Part shown: in pieces, positions 33,613-43,762 of the stretch
Layout: the number at the start of each line of letters is the position of its first letter
Position numbering within the stretch: position 1 is the first letter of the stretch
NCBI RefSeq assembly: GCF_900116445.1
Contig: NZ_FPBH01000005.1
Span: forward strand, 388,181 to 452,180
Direction of reading: 5' to 3'
DNA: 64,000 nucleotides
Source: Paraburkholderia aspalathi
GTDB taxonomy: Bacteria > Pseudomonadota > Gammaproteobacteria > Burkholderiales > Burkholderiaceae
Translations under genes and position numbers: made by a program
The notes under the pieces: model-generated
Database searches by the model: none
Seen by the model: the letters and a program-made list of their open reading frames with translations, nothing else
Told to the model about the DNA's origin: nothing

Positions 33613-34224
33613 ATGCCCCACTACTTCTACAACCCCGCCACCGGCCACGGCCTCCCGCACGACCCATTCAAGGCAATCGTCGCTCCGCGCCTGATCGGCT
33701 GGATTTCCTCACGCGCTACCGATGGCACTCTCAACCTCGCGCCCTACAGTTTCTTCGGCGCGTTCGCGAGCTTCCCGCCGATCATCGGCTTCTGCAGCGA
33801 AGGCCGTAAAGACAGCATCGCCAACATCGAGGCCACCGGCGAATTCGTCTGGAATCTGTCCAGCAAGCCACTCGCCGAGCAGATGAACCGCTCCTCCGCG
33901 CCAGTCCCGCCCCACGTCGACGAATTCGAACTCGCGGGCCTGACACCCGCGCCTGGTCGCAACGTAGCCGTGCCGCACGTCGCCGAATCGCCGGCCGCGC
34001 TCGAATGCAAGTTGCTGCAAGTGGTCCGTCTGCACACCCTCGACGGCAAGCCCATGGACAACTACCTGTCGCTAGGCCAAGTAGTCGGCGTCCACATTAA
34101 CGAGGCCTATCTGAAAGACGGTCTGTTCGACACCCACGCTGCGCAGCCGATCATGCGCGCGGGCTATCGCGCCGACTACGCGGAAATCGGCGAGATGTTC
34201 CAGATGTTCCGCCCAACCGCATAA
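33613..34224 (+). CDS. flavin reductase-like, FMN-binding split-barrel protein
   Basis: These 203 residues fit the flavin reductase-like domain that binds FMN and reduces flavins or supplies a monooxygenase. Family marks are PRLIGWISSRATDGTLNLAPYS, GFCSEGRKDSIANIEATGEF and a C-terminal EAYLKDGLFDT. The ATG at 33613 has no strong ribosome binding site. TATAAA at 33571-33576 is a probable -10 element. It lies next to a cupin gene in the same orientation, 182 bases apart, and may be separately transcribed. Confidence 0.82.
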   Translation: MPHYFYNPATGHGLPHDPFKAIVAPRLIGWISSRATDGTLNLAPYSFFGAFASFPPIIGFCSEGRKDSIANIEATGEFVWNLSSKPLAEQMNRSSAPVPPHVDEFELAGLTPAPGRNVAVPHVAESPAALECKLLQVVRLHTLDGKPMDNYLSLGQVVGVHINEAYLKDGLFDTHAAQPIMRAGYRADYAEIGEMFQMFRPTA

Positions 34225-34406
34225 GTACCCAAAGTGGCACCCAAAGCGTTTGAATCATCTCGCGCCGCGCAATGCGGCGCGGCACTCACCTGATCACCTC
34301 CGCGAAACGCAAAGCCAGCGCCCCGCAAACTGGCCCGCTTGATGCTTGCAACCGACGCTCCAACGCGTCGTTTTCAACTGCCGGCTCACTCAAGAGGAGC
34401 GCGATC

Positions 34407-34841
34407 ATGTCCACCGAATTCGCTACGCAGTTCAGCCATGTCCGTCCGCAAGACACGTCCTACGTGGATCAGGGCCTACGCGATTTTTTTCTTTACCGCG
34501 ATTTAGGCATCGCGCAGGCAACCGGCGGCAAGGTGCTCGCGCAACTCGTCAAGGCGAATCACGCACCAGAGCAAGGCACCGGTTGGCACCGTCATGAGGC
34601 CGATTTCCATATTGTGATCATGTTGAAGGGCTGGGCGCGCTTCATGTACGGCGACAAGGAGACGCTCGTCGCCGCCGGCGATTGTGTGCATCAGGCGCCG
34701 GGCATCGTCCACTATCTGTTCGATTACTCCGAAGATATGGAGTACATCGAGATCGTGTCGCCGGCCGATTTCAAGTCGATTGAAGTCGAAGGTCCGTGCG
34801 AAGTCCCGGCGGTGCAGCCGTGGAAGAGCGCCGTGGCCTGA
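34407..34841 (+). CDS. small cupin-domain protein
   Basis: These 144 residues form a single cupin barrel. The metal-binding motif is GTGWHRHEADFHIVIMLKG (two His and a Glu-like acidic residue), with a second motif around GDCVHQAPGIVHYLFDYSED. The ATG at 34407 is preceded by AGAGGAG. Cupins of this size include dioxygenases, isomerases and ligand-binding regulators, so the activity cannot be named. The stop at 34841 abuts the convergent phaZ stop, leaving no intergenic space. Confidence 0.8.
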   Translation: MSTEFATQFSHVRPQDTSYVDQGLRDFFLYRDLGIAQATGGKVLAQLVKANHAPEQGTGWHRHEADFHIVIMLKGWARFMYGDKETLVAAGDCVHQAPGIVHYLFDYSEDMEYIEIVSPADFKSIEVEGPCEVPAVQPWKSAVA

Positions 34842-34842
34842 C

Positions 34843-36300
34843 TCACGATTGCGTCGCGGGTGGCCGCCGGCGCGGTGCCCGTGACGCCTGCTGAGTCTTG
34901 GCGGTGGGGCCGGAGCCAACCCCGTTTGGCGAGGCAGTTACCGCCGCCGCCGAATCCACCTCGACGTCGACCACTGCAGCAGCAGCCGGGGCTGACGCGA
35001 TCGCTTCCGAAGCCGCTGCCACCGACACCGGCTGAATCGTCCGCGCCCGCGAACTCACCACTACCGCACGCGGTTCGTTGTCGTAAATCACGGCCCGCAC
35101 ACGCGGATAAATCTGCCGCTCCCACCGGTGTCCATTGAACACGCCATAGTGCCCCACACCGGTCTGCACATGATGCGTCTTCAAATAAGGCCTCAACTTG
35201 TCGCACATATCCTGCGCAGCGAGCGTCTGACCAACCGCGCAGATATCGTCTTTTTCACCCTCTACGGTCAGCAGCGCAGTACGTCGAATTTTCGAAGGCT
35301 CCACAAGCCGTCCTTCCACCTCGAGTTCATGCAACGGCAGCGCGTGCCGCTGAAAAACCGTATCGACGGTCTCCAGATAAAAATCGGCCGTCAGGTCCAT
35401 GGTCGCGAAGTATTCTTCGTAGAAAGTGCGAATCGTATCGGCCTTCGCCGGATCGCCTTTGGCGCGCTCGTAATGCATAGTCTCAAACGAGTCGAGATGG
35501 CGGTTGAGGTTCATCGCCATGAACGCGGTTAGTTGCACGAAGCCGGGATACACGCGACGGTGCGCACCCGCAAAACCGAACGGCACGGCGCTGATCAGGT
35601 TCTGCTCGAACCACTCGATCGGCTTGCTTTTAGCCAGTTCGTTGACGCGCGTCGGGTTAATGCGCGTGTCGAGCGGGCCGGCCATCAGCGTCATGCTGGC
35701 GGGCTGCGCGGGGTTGTCGTCGGCGGCCATTAGCGCGACTGCGGCCAAAGCGGCGACTGTCGGCTGACACACCGCGAGCAGATGCGCGCCCGGCCCGATC
35801 GTTTCGATGAAATCGATCACGTGCCGTACGTATTCGTTGAAGCCGAAACGGCCCTGGCTCAGCGGCACGTCACGCGGGTTGTGCCAATCGGTGATGTAGA
35901 CATCGTGCTCGGCAAGCATCGTACGCACGGTGCCGCGCAGCAGCGTCGCGAAGTGGCCGGACATGGGCGCGATCACCAGCACGCGCGGTTGCGGATGAGA
36001 AGGCGCGGTGTCTTTACGGAAATGCAACAGCGAACAGAACGGCGTGTGCGCCGCGACTTCCTCGACGATCTGTACGGGTTTGCCTTCCGTCACCACGCTA
36101 TCGATGCCGAACGGCGGCCTGACAGGCGTGAGTCCGGCAAGCGTCAGCAATTCGCAAGCCGCGCGTATCGAACGACCATGCGACGTATCGCCAAACGCGG
36201 GCCACGCGTCGAGCGAATGATTCACCAGCGCTGCGCCGTGCCGCATCGGCAGCATCATGTCGGCGAAAGCCTGGTATGTGGGATATGCGAACAGGTTCAT
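34843..36300 (-). CDS. phaZ: intracellular polyhydroxybutyrate depolymerase
   Basis: These 485 residues match PhaZ of the Ralstonia PhaZa1 type, which mobilises PHB granules in the cytoplasm. The nucleophile is a cysteine, Cys178 in AVCQP, in place of the lipase-box serine. The acid is in EGEKDDIC and the histidine in GVGHYGVFNGHRWER. The N terminus MNLFAYPTYQAFADMMLPMR is conserved, which fixes the start at 36300 although the frame is open to 36405. About 60 residues rich in Ala, Val and Ser follow the catalytic domain. The family core is near 410-420 residues, so this tail is an extension. Confidence 0.9.
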   Translation of the reverse strand: MNLFAYPTYQAFADMMLPMRHGAALVNHSLDAWPAFGDTSHGRSIRAACELLTLAGLTPVRPPFGIDSVVTEGKPVQIVEEVAAHTPFCSLLHFRKDTAPSHPQPRVLVIAPMSGHFATLLRGTVRTMLAEHDVYITDWHNPRDVPLSQGRFGFNEYVRHVIDFIETIGPGAHLLAVCQPTVAALAAVALMAADDNPAQPASMTLMAGPLDTRINPTRVNELAKSKPIEWFEQNLISAVPFGFAGAHRRVYPGFVQLTAFMAMNLNRHLDSFETMHYERAKGDPAKADTIRTFYEEYFATMDLTADFYLETVDTVFQRHALPLHELEVEGRLVEPSKIRRTALLTVEGEKDDICAVGQTLAAQDMCDKLRPYLKTHHVQTGVGHYGVFNGHRWERQIYPRVRAVIYDNEPRAVVVSSRARTIQPVSVAAASEAIASAPAAAAVVDVEVDSAAAVTASPNGVGSGPTAKTQQASRAPRRRPPATQS

Positions 36301-36519
36301 AACCTTCGCACGAGTGCAGGAAAGGAAGGAACCCGAATAGAGGCAAGTCATGTGCCAATCGTGCAGTCGCACTGACGCCGCCGTCGCTGCACGTTGGCAT
36401 AGCATTTGCGCCGGTCATGGGAGCGGGCCGAATTTGCCGCGCTTTGGTGCGCCCACGCACGGCAACGTGCATGCGCATCGTCAGGCGTCGGACGAACGCC
36501 TCATCTGGAGGAGAATCGT

Positions 36520-37173
36520 ATGGCGAATACCACGCTCACCATCAGCAGCAAGAACTATTCGTCGTGGTCGCTGCGCGGTTGGCTGCTGACCAAATTTAGC
36601 GGCCTGCCGTTCGAAGAGATCGTGATGCCGATCGACGATCCCGCCGCGCGCGCCGAATTGTTGCTGCTGTCGCCGTCGATTCTGGTGCCATGTCTCTTTC
36701 ACGACGGCATCAAGGTCTGGGACACCCTCGCGATCGCCGAATATCTGAACGAGCTGAAGCCGGAAGCGGCGCTATTGCCCAAAGACATCCGCGCGCGAGC
36801 GCATTGCCGCTCGATCTGCGGCGAGATGCATTCGGGTTTTGGTTCGCTGCGCTCGGCGTTGCCGATGAATCTGAAAGCGCATTTCCCGGGCTTCAAGGTG
36901 TGGGCGCGAGCGCAGTCGGATATCGACCGCATCGTGACGATCTGGAGCGAGTGCCTGAAGCAGTATGGCGGACCGTTTCTGTTCGGCGAGCGCAGTGCGG
37001 CGGATGCGATGTACGCACCCGTGGTGACGCGTTTCGTGACCTACGACGTCAAGCTGGATCCGGAGATCGTCGACTATGGGCAGCGCATCATGGCGCTGCC
37101 AGAGATGCAGCAATGGATCGCGGACGCGCAGCAGGAAGTGGAGGAGATCGACGAACTGGATGTGGAGTTTTGA
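36520..37173 (+). CDS. glutathione S-transferase family protein
   Basis: These 217 residues have an N-terminal thioredoxin-like domain opening TLTISSKNYSSWSLRGWLL, where the serine-rich helix start replaces a tyrosine nucleophile, and SPSILVPCLFHDG, the cis-proline region. A helical C-terminal domain begins near residue 90. The ATG at 36520 follows GGAGGAG. Substrates are unknown. Such GSTs are usually detoxification enzymes. It is monocistronic, between divergent phaZ and convergent chemoreceptor genes. Confidence 0.87.
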   Translation: MANTTLTISSKNYSSWSLRGWLLTKFSGLPFEEIVMPIDDPAARAELLLLSPSILVPCLFHDGIKVWDTLAIAEYLNELKPEAALLPKDIRARAHCRSICGEMHSGFGSLRSALPMNLKAHFPGFKVWARAQSDIDRIVTIWSECLKQYGGPFLFGERSAADAMYAPVVTRFVTYDVKLDPEIVDYGQRIMALPEMQQWIADAQQEVEEIDELDVEF

Positions 37174-37238
37174 TCACGGCGCAGGGCGCACGGCGGCGCG
37201 GCAGGGCGCCGCGCCGTTACATCGACCTAGGCAACGCG

Positions 37239-39212
37239 TTAATCCCGCCCAGCCCCCAGCTTGAACACACTCACCACCTGCGCCAGCCGCGCAGCCTGAT
37301 CGCGCAGCTCAGCCGCCGCGTGTTCGGCCTCGCCGACGATCGTCGCATTCTGTTGAGTCGCCTCGCCGATCTGCGTGACAGCGAGATTGACCTGCTCGAT
37401 GCCACCCGATTGCTCGCGTGACGCAACGCTGATTTCCGCCATGATCGCGCGCACCTGGCCGACCTGTTGAACGATGCCCTGCATCGTCGAGCTCGCTTCC
37501 TCCGCGATCCGGAAACCGCTTTGCACGGTCGCCGTGGAGGCGGCGATCAGCCCGTCGATCTCCTTCACCGAAGCCGCACTGCGCTGCGCCAGCGCGCGCA
37601 CTTCCGACGCCACCACCGCAAAGCCCCGGCCGTGTTCGCCGGCGCGCGCCGCTTCCACGGCGGCGTTCAACGCGAGGATATTGGTCTGGAACGCGATGCC
37701 TTCGATCACGCTGGTGATCTCGGCGATCTTCTGCGACGAGCGGCTGATCTCGCCCATTGTCGAGACCACGCGTTCGACGGCACGGCCGCCTTCGACTGCG
37801 GCGTCCGCGGCATTCGTGACGAGCGTGTTGGCCTGCGCGGCATGGTCGGCGTTCTGCTGCACGGTCGACGTGATCTGTTCCATGCTGGCCGCCGTTTCTT
37901 CAAGGCTGCTAGCCTGCGTGGCAATACGCGCGGCAATGTTGCCGCTGCCGGTAGCGATCTTTTCAGTCCCTCCCGATATATCCGTCGACGCATTGCGCAC
38001 TTGCGAAACGATACGCGCGAGGCCTTGGCCGATGCCATCGATCGATTGCATCAGGCGGCCGATTTCGTCGGCACGCGCATTCGCACCCTTCCCCACGCGC
38101 ACGCTCAGATCGCCCGACGCGAAGCGCTCGGACGCCTTCGCGGCTTCATCGAGTGGACGGCTCACGAGGCGGCGCACAGCGATCAGGAACACGATCGCGA
38201 ACACGCCGACCAGCACGAAACCGATCACCAGGAATTGATCGCGCGTCGCGACGACGTCCGCCATCACTTCGTCGCGCGGTGCGACGCCGCCCACCAGCCA
38301 TTGCCATTCCGGCACGGTGACGAACGACACGAATTTGTCGCGCGCGTTGCGCTCGCCCAGCGTCGCGTCGGCGGAACTGAATTCGAGTTGGCCTTCTTTC
38401 ATGTCGAGCATCTGCTGGTACGGCGCGTTCGCGTTGTCCGCGTTCTGGCCGGCGGCGGCCGGATGCACGATCAGCTTGCCGCGATCCGCGCCCTTCGAGG
38501 CATTGACCACGAAGTAGTAGCCGGTGTCGCCGATTTTCAGTTTGCTGATGCCGTCCTGGACCGACTGGATTTCCTTGTCCACGTTCACGCCGACAAACAG
38601 CGCGCCGATCACGCGGCCGCTCGCGTCCGTGATCGGCCGATATTGCGTGATTAAACGTTTGCCAAACAGCGCGGCAAGTCCCGTGTAGGACTTGTTCGCC
38701 ATGATCAGCCCGTAGGCCGGCGCTTTGCGGTCGAGCAACGTGCCGATCGCGCGCGAGCCGTCCTGTTTCTTCAGCGAAGTCGTCACGCGGACGAAATCGT
38801 CGCCGCTGCGTGCGAACACGGTAGCCACCGCGCCGCTGCGTTCGAGAAACTGGTCGGGAATCGAGAAGTCCATGTTCAGGACTTTGTCGCCGGCCTTGAT
38901 GGTCGGGGTGGCGACGCCGTTGATGTCGACTTTCTGGGCGTCGTCGAGCGTGTAGCCGGTGGGAAGGAAGCTTGCGAACAGCGACATCGAGCGATCGACT
39001 TCGGCCGACAATGCCTTGTCGAACAGCGTGATCATTGCGGCGATCGAGCGGTCCTTATCGGCGATGCGTTCGAGCACCTGATCGCTGACCTGCTTGCCGG
39101 CGCTGCGCGTGAGCGCCCATGTAAAGGCGGCAAAAATCAATGCCACCAGCGCGCACGACAGTACGGCAAGCCGGGCGCCAACACTGGCGCGGCGCAAAGA
39201 GAGAAATTCCAT
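37239..39212 (-). CDS. methyl-accepting chemotaxis protein with periplasmic Cache domain
   Basis: The product has 657 residues. A first membrane segment is at about residues 13-34, then a roughly 270-residue periplasmic region with Cache-type features (PITDASGRVIGALFVGVNVD, then KIGDTGYYFVVNASKG). A second membrane segment near 310-330, a HAMP domain and the signalling hairpin with GIAFQTNILALNAAVEAA follow. The ATG at 39212 is chosen by the typical short cytoplasmic start. A TTG at 39248 is possible. A sigma-28-like promoter lies upstream. It lacks a terminal CheR pentapeptide. The sCache architecture suggests sensing of small organic acids or amines. Confidence 0.92.
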   Translation of the reverse strand: MEFLSLRRASVGARLAVLSCALVALIFAAFTWALTRSAGKQVSDQVLERIADKDRSIAAMITLFDKALSAEVDRSMSLFASFLPTGYTLDDAQKVDINGVATPTIKAGDKVLNMDFSIPDQFLERSGAVATVFARSGDDFVRVTTSLKKQDGSRAIGTLLDRKAPAYGLIMANKSYTGLAALFGKRLITQYRPITDASGRVIGALFVGVNVDKEIQSVQDGISKLKIGDTGYYFVVNASKGADRGKLIVHPAAAGQNADNANAPYQQMLDMKEGQLEFSSADATLGERNARDKFVSFVTVPEWQWLVGGVAPRDEVMADVVATRDQFLVIGFVLVGVFAIVFLIAVRRLVSRPLDEAAKASERFASGDLSVRVGKGANARADEIGRLMQSIDGIGQGLARIVSQVRNASTDISGGTEKIATGSGNIAARIATQASSLEETAASMEQITSTVQQNADHAAQANTLVTNAADAAVEGGRAVERVVSTMGEISRSSQKIAEITSVIEGIAFQTNILALNAAVEAARAGEHGRGFAVVASEVRALAQRSAASVKEIDGLIAASTATVQSGFRIAEEASSTMQGIVQQVGQVRAIMAEISVASREQSGGIEQVNLAVTQIGEATQQNATIVGEAEHAAAELRDQAARLAQVVSVFKLGAGRD

Positions 39213-39282
39213 GGGCGTTCGGAGTAAGGAGTGACATGAGGTGCGCAAACCGTGCGAATGCGTGGTTTACACCTATGTCAGG

Positions 39283-39309
39283 ATTACGGCCGATTTGCCC
39301 ATATCTTTA
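39283..39309 (-). promoter_or_regulatory. sigma-28 (FliA) type promoter of the Cache chemoreceptor
   Basis: On the minus strand, TAAA (39309-39306), a 15-base spacer and GCCGTAAT (39290-39283) resemble TAAA-N15-GCCGATAA. The -35 is perfect and the GCCG core of the -10 is kept. It lies about 70 bases before the ATG. Confidence 0.6.
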
Positions 39310-39353
39310 GTATTTTCGAAAGCCTTACGTAATACTGCCCCTTGCCCTGCCTT

Positions 39354-41888
39354 TCAGCGCGCCGACGCGCCGCGCCAGGTGCGCAGTAGTAGTGCATTGG
39401 TCACGACGCTCACACTCGAAAACGCCATCGCCGCGCCGGCCAGCATCGGATTCAACAAACCGAAGGCGGCAAGCGGAATGCCGATCAGGTTGTAGACGAA
39501 CGCCCAGAAGAGGTTCTGCTGGATCTTGCGCCACGTCCGGCGCGAAATATCGAAGGCGTCGGCCACCAGCGCCGGATCGCCGCGCATCAGCGTGATGCCG
39601 GCCGCCTGCATCGCGACATCGGTGCCGGTCGCCATCGCGATGCCGATGTCGGCGGCAGCGAGCGCGGGAGCGTCGTTGATGCCGTCGCCCACCATCGCGA
39701 CGATGCCGGCGCTGCGGATTTTCAGATCGCGGATCACCCGGGCTTTGTCGTCGGGCAGGACTTCGGCGTGGAATTCGTCGATGCCGAGCGCCTGGGCAAC
39801 GCTCGCCGCGCTGCCGTGGTTGTCGCCGGTAACGAGCACGCTTTTGATGCCCATCTGGGCAAGCCGCTCGACGGCCGCGCGGGCGGTCGGCTTGACGGTG
39901 TCGCCGAAGGCGATCAAGGCGAGCGCGGTGGGCGCAAGCGGCGCGCGCTCCATCAGCCAGGAGACCGTGTTGCCGGCGGCTTCGAGCTGTTTTGCGCGCT
40001 CGGCGAGTTGCGGCGGCAACTGGATGCCGAGTTCGTTGAGCCAGCGCGTGCTGCCGAGCGCGAGGGTGCGGCCCTCGACGTCGGCTTCCACGCCGCGCCC
40101 GGGCACCGCACGAGCGGCGCTGGCCGTGAGCGTCGGAACTCGCGACTCCGCCGCGGCCGGCGACGCCACTTCATACGCCTTCACCACTGCCCGCGCCAAC
40201 GGGTGATCGCTATGCCGCTGCATAGCCGCAGCGAGCGCCAGCGCCTCGTCGTGCCCAATGCCGCCGATCGCATCGAACGCCGTCACCGACGGTTGCCCGA
40301 GCGTCAGCGTGCCGGTTTTATCGAACGCGACGATATTCACCCGATGCGCGGTTTCCAGCGCCTCGGCGTCCTTGATCAGCACGCCGCGGCGCGCAGCGAC
40401 GCCGGTGCCGGCCATGATGGCCGCGGGCGTCGCCAGTCCGAGCGCGCACGGGCAGGCGATCACCAGCACGGCGACCGCATTCAGAATCGAGGTTTCGCCA
40501 CCCGCGCCGGCGATCAGCCAACCCACCAGCGTGAGCGCCGCAATCGCCAGAATCGCCGGCACGAAGATCTCGCTGACGCGGTCGACCAGCCTTTGGATCG
40601 GCGCTTTCTCGGCCTGCGCACTTTCAACGAGCCGGATGATTCGCGCGAGGGTCGTCTCCGCGCCGATCGCGGTGGTCGTCACCGCAATCGCGCCTTCACC
40701 GTTGATCGACCCGGCGGTAACCGGATCGGCTGCCTGCTTCGGCACCGGCAGGCTTTCGCCGGTAATCAGCGATTCGTCGATGTGAGTGCGGCCTTCGAGC
40801 ATCGCGCCGTCCACCGGCACGCGCTCGCCCGGACGCACGATCACCACCGTGCCGACCCGCACTTGCGCGAGCGGTACTTCGCGTTCGTCCGTGCCGACGC
40901 GGATACGCGCGCGGTCGGGGCGCAGTGCGTTGAGCGCACGGATCGCATCCGTGGTCTGGCGCTTGGCGCGCGCTTCGAGCCATTTACCGAAACGCACCAG
41001 CGTAATCACGACCGCCGACGCTTCGAAATACAGATGCGTCATGTCGCCCGGATGGGTCGCCAGTTCGTAGACGCTGATTCCATAGGCTGCCGACGTGCCG
41101 AGCGCGACCAGCAAGTCCATGTTTCCGGCGCCGGCCCGCACCGCACGGAAGGCCGCGCGATAGAAACGCGCGCCGAATACGAACTGCACGATCGAGGCGA
41201 GGGCGAACTGCAGCCACGGGGAGAGCATCGCGTGCAAACCGAACCATTCGCCGACCATCGGCAGGACGAGCGGCAGCGTCAGCACGGCGGAGGCGAGCAC
41301 GGCCGCCAGTTCGCGGCGCGTCTGGCTGCGTTTGCTGTCGGCAGAGGAGGCAAGGGCGGAATTTCCGGCCGCCGACGCCGGCGCGATCAGCGTTGCCTCG
41401 TAGCCGGCTTTCTTGACGGCTGCGATCAATGCGTCGGAGGCGACATCGTCATCCGAAGCCACGTCGCTGAGATTGACGGTCGCCGTTTCGGTCGCCAGAT
41501 TCACCGACACGCCCGCGACGCCCGGCACCTTGGCGAGCGCCTTTTCCACGCGCATCGCGCATGAGGCGCAGGTCATCCCGCCGATCGCCAGTTCCGTCGC
41601 GTGCGAAGTTTGCGCCGGCGCAACGTCGGGCAGCGCCGACGGCGTCGCTTCGTAGCCCGCTTTACGCACGGCGCCAGCGAGCGTTTCGGGGTCGACGGCA
41701 GCGTCGCTGTCGATACTGGCTTTTTCTGTGGCGAGATTCACCGACGCGCGCGTGACCCCCGGCACTTTGGCCAGCGCCTTTTCGACACGCATCGCGCACG
41801 AGGCGCAGGTCATGCCGCCGATGTCGAGTTCGGTGGTTCTGGAGGGCGTGGCGTCCGCGGGACGCAGCGGTGTGGCAAGTTCGGTCAT
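39354..41888 (-). CDS. copA: Cu(I)-exporting P1B-type ATPase
   Basis: These 844 residues have two N-terminal heavy-metal domains, each with GGMTCASC (Cys28/31 and Cys107/110). The membrane metal site CPC is at residues 479-481, followed by ALGLATPAA. The phosphorylation loop DKTGTLT has Asp523, and the HP motif is in SDHPLARAV. This is the standard CopA layout for exporting cytoplasmic Cu(I). The ATG at 41888 is used. The frame is open to 41912. A CueR-type operator sits 48 bases upstream. No cueR gene or copper chaperone lies nearby in the window. Confidence 0.94.
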   Translation of the reverse strand: MTELATPLRPADATPSRTTELDIGGMTCASCAMRVEKALAKVPGVTRASVNLATEKASIDSDAAVDPETLAGAVRKAGYEATPSALPDVAPAQTSHATELAIGGMTCASCAMRVEKALAKVPGVAGVSVNLATETATVNLSDVASDDDVASDALIAAVKKAGYEATLIAPASAAGNSALASSADSKRSQTRRELAAVLASAVLTLPLVLPMVGEWFGLHAMLSPWLQFALASIVQFVFGARFYRAAFRAVRAGAGNMDLLVALGTSAAYGISVYELATHPGDMTHLYFEASAVVITLVRFGKWLEARAKRQTTDAIRALNALRPDRARIRVGTDEREVPLAQVRVGTVVIVRPGERVPVDGAMLEGRTHIDESLITGESLPVPKQAADPVTAGSINGEGAIAVTTTAIGAETTLARIIRLVESAQAEKAPIQRLVDRVSEIFVPAILAIAALTLVGWLIAGAGGETSILNAVAVLVIACPCALGLATPAAIMAGTGVAARRGVLIKDAEALETAHRVNIVAFDKTGTLTLGQPSVTAFDAIGGIGHDEALALAAAMQRHSDHPLARAVVKAYEVASPAAAESRVPTLTASAARAVPGRGVEADVEGRTLALGSTRWLNELGIQLPPQLAERAKQLEAAGNTVSWLMERAPLAPTALALIAFGDTVKPTARAAVERLAQMGIKSVLVTGDNHGSAASVAQALGIDEFHAEVLPDDKARVIRDLKIRSAGIVAMVGDGINDAPALAAADIGIAMATGTDVAMQAAGITLMRGDPALVADAFDISRRTWRKIQQNLFWAFVYNLIGIPLAAFGLLNPMLAGAAMAFSSVSVVTNALLLRTWRGASAR

Positions 41889-41935
41889 GGCAGGCAAGGC
41901 TCGTCGCGGCATTGGGCCGCATCATGAACCCAGTA

Positions 41936-41962
41936 TTGACCTTCCCATGATGGGAAGGTCAA
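41936..41962 (-). promoter_or_regulatory. CueR-type operator/promoter of copA
   Basis: A perfect inverted repeat with 13-base arms (TTGACCTTCCCAT and ATGGGAAGGTCAA) and a single central base fills 41936-41962. Read towards copA, TTGACC is the -35 and AATACT the -10, with the 19-bp spacer typical of MerR-family promoters. The ACCTTCCC...GGAAGGT core is that of known CueR sites. Confidence 0.85.
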
Positions 41963-42255
41963 GGATGTTTTTGCGGTGCGCCTTGCCGGGCAGTCGCGTG
42001 ACCTGGCCAGCAGGGCAAGAATCAGTGGGGGAGTGACAAAAATCGTCAACCGTACGCTAAATGATGGCCACGCGCGCATTGCCAGGCGCTATTCCTGCCT
42101 TTGCGCTTGCCTGGTGAGCAAGGATACGATACAACCCGATGTTGTCGGAATCGCGAGCCACCGCCTGGCTGCGCTGGGCTTTGGGAGGCCACGCAAACCG
42201 GTTTCGCTGCGCACCGACGTCTCCCTTAGGACCGCACGTTCTGCCACCTGAACGA
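41963..42255. other. gap between copA operator and the DUF1254 gene
   Basis: Nothing convincing is coded here. It contains the upstream region of the lipoprotein gene starting at 42256. A rightward frame open from 42139 lacks a ribosome binding site and a signal-peptide start and is not used. Confidence 0.5.
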
Positions 42256-43677
42256 ATGATAAAAAATCGCCGAGAACTGTTTTCGCTTCACTGGACCTGC
42301 GCATCGCTCGTAGGCCTCGCATTTCTGGCTGGTTGTGCGTCGACTCCGTCCACGACGCAAAAAGCCGACAGCTGGGTCAAGGACGAAGTCGCCGATTCGT
42401 ATGTATTCGGCTATCCGCTGGTGCTGATGGGCGTCGCGCGCGACGCGGCGGTCGGCACCGATCCAGGCCAGGCGCCGATCAACACGCTGCGTCACGCGCA
42501 GGCCTTGCCGCCGATCGGCGCGTCCAATCCGCTGCAGCCGAGTCTCGACACGCTCGACTCGACCGGCTGGCTGGACGTCGGCACTGAGCCGGTGATCGTG
42601 TCGCTGCCCGATTCGCGCGGCCGCTACGTGGACGCCCGCGTGCTCGACATGTGGACCAACGTGGTGTGGTCGACCAGCTCACAGTTCGCTACCCGCGCCG
42701 CGGGCATCAAGGCGCAAACGATTGCCTTCGTCGGCGCGGGCTGGCAGGGCGATCTGCCCAAGGGCGTGACGCGTGTCGACGTTCCGACCCGCAACGCCTG
42801 GGTGAGCGTACGCATCCAGTCGAACGGCACCCGCGACCTGACGGCGGTGCGCAAGCTGCAGCGCGCCATCCGTATTGCACCGTTGAGCGTCTACGCGGGC
42901 GACACGCGCTCGGCATCGATTACGCCGCCTAGCAGCAATGCCGCCGATGCTGCCGCCGCGGCCGCTTCCGGCACGCCGGCTGCGCAAGTCGCCGCGCTCG
43001 ACGCGAACGGCTTCTTCAGCCGGCTCGCGCAGGCCTTGCCGGACAACCCGCCGGCGCCGGCCGATCCGCACGCGCTGAAAATCCTTTCGGACCTTGGTGT
43101 GACGCCTGGCGATCCGGTGAAGCTGCCGAGTCCACCCGAGGCGATCGCCGCGGGCCTGGCCGACGGTCACCTGCGTGTCGTCACGCCACCCTCCAATCTG
43201 CTGATCGGTAACGGCTGGAACTGGTTCGGCGACGGCGTGGGTAACTACGGCCCCGACTATGCAATGCGCGCCTACGCCGCAGCGACCCAGCCGGGTATCG
43301 GCACGAAGGACGATGAAGTGCGCGCGGTCGTCACCCAGGACAGCGACGGTCATGCGCTGAACGGCGCAAATCGCTACGTGATCCACTTCGCGCCGAACCA
43401 GTTGCCGCCGGTGCGCGGCTTCTGGTCGATCACCGCCTACACGAAGGACGGCGCGTTAGGGGAAAGCGCGCCGGCGCGTCTCGCAGTCGGCGATCGCAAC
43501 GGTGCGCGCCGTAATCGCGACGGCTCGCTCGACGTGACGGTGTCGTCCACGCGCGGCAAGAGTGGCAACTGGCTGCCGGCGCCGCGCGCCGATTTGCAAT
43601 TGATGCTGCGTTTGTACGCACCGAAGCCGCAAGCGACCGATGGCAGCTGGCAACCGCCGGCCGTCGTGCGTCAGTGA
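42256..43677 (+). CDS. DUF1254/DUF1214 family lipoprotein
   Basis: These 473 residues carry a lipoprotein signal peptide, LVGLAFLAGCAS, with the lipidated Cys near residue 27. The DUF1254 domain follows (DSYVFGYPLVLMGVARD, then LDTLDSTGWLDVGTEPVIVSLPD) and a C-terminal DUF1214 domain (YVIHFAPNQLPPVRGFWSITAY). Such proteins are widespread envelope proteins without a settled function. The ATG at 42256 is fixed by the signal peptide. An Ala-rich linker separates the two domains near residues 225-245. Confidence 0.82.
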   Translation: MIKNRRELFSLHWTCASLVGLAFLAGCASTPSTTQKADSWVKDEVADSYVFGYPLVLMGVARDAAVGTDPGQAPINTLRHAQALPPIGASNPLQPSLDTLDSTGWLDVGTEPVIVSLPDSRGRYVDARVLDMWTNVVWSTSSQFATRAAGIKAQTIAFVGAGWQGDLPKGVTRVDVPTRNAWVSVRIQSNGTRDLTAVRKLQRAIRIAPLSVYAGDTRSASITPPSSNAADAAAAAASGTPAAQVAALDANGFFSRLAQALPDNPPAPADPHALKILSDLGVTPGDPVKLPSPPEAIAAGLADGHLRVVTPPSNLLIGNGWNWFGDGVGNYGPDYAMRAYAAATQPGIGTKDDEVRAVVTQDSDGHALNGANRYVIHFAPNQLPPVRGFWSITAYTKDGALGESAPARLAVGDRNGARRNRDGSLDVTVSSTRGKSGNWLPAPRADLQLMLRLYAPKPQATDGSWQPPAVVRQ

Positions 43678-43762
43678 ATTGCCGCCGACGTCGTTGAAGT
43701 TGGCTAGTGAAATGCCTCGGTGAAGCGGGGCAGCGAAGTGCTGGTGTGAAGTCCATGAATGT

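Noticed and set aside
39768..41564. 598-codon plus-strand frame antisense to copA
   Set aside because: Same cause: a compositional shadow of the GC-biased copA codons, with no signal, domain or ribosome binding site.
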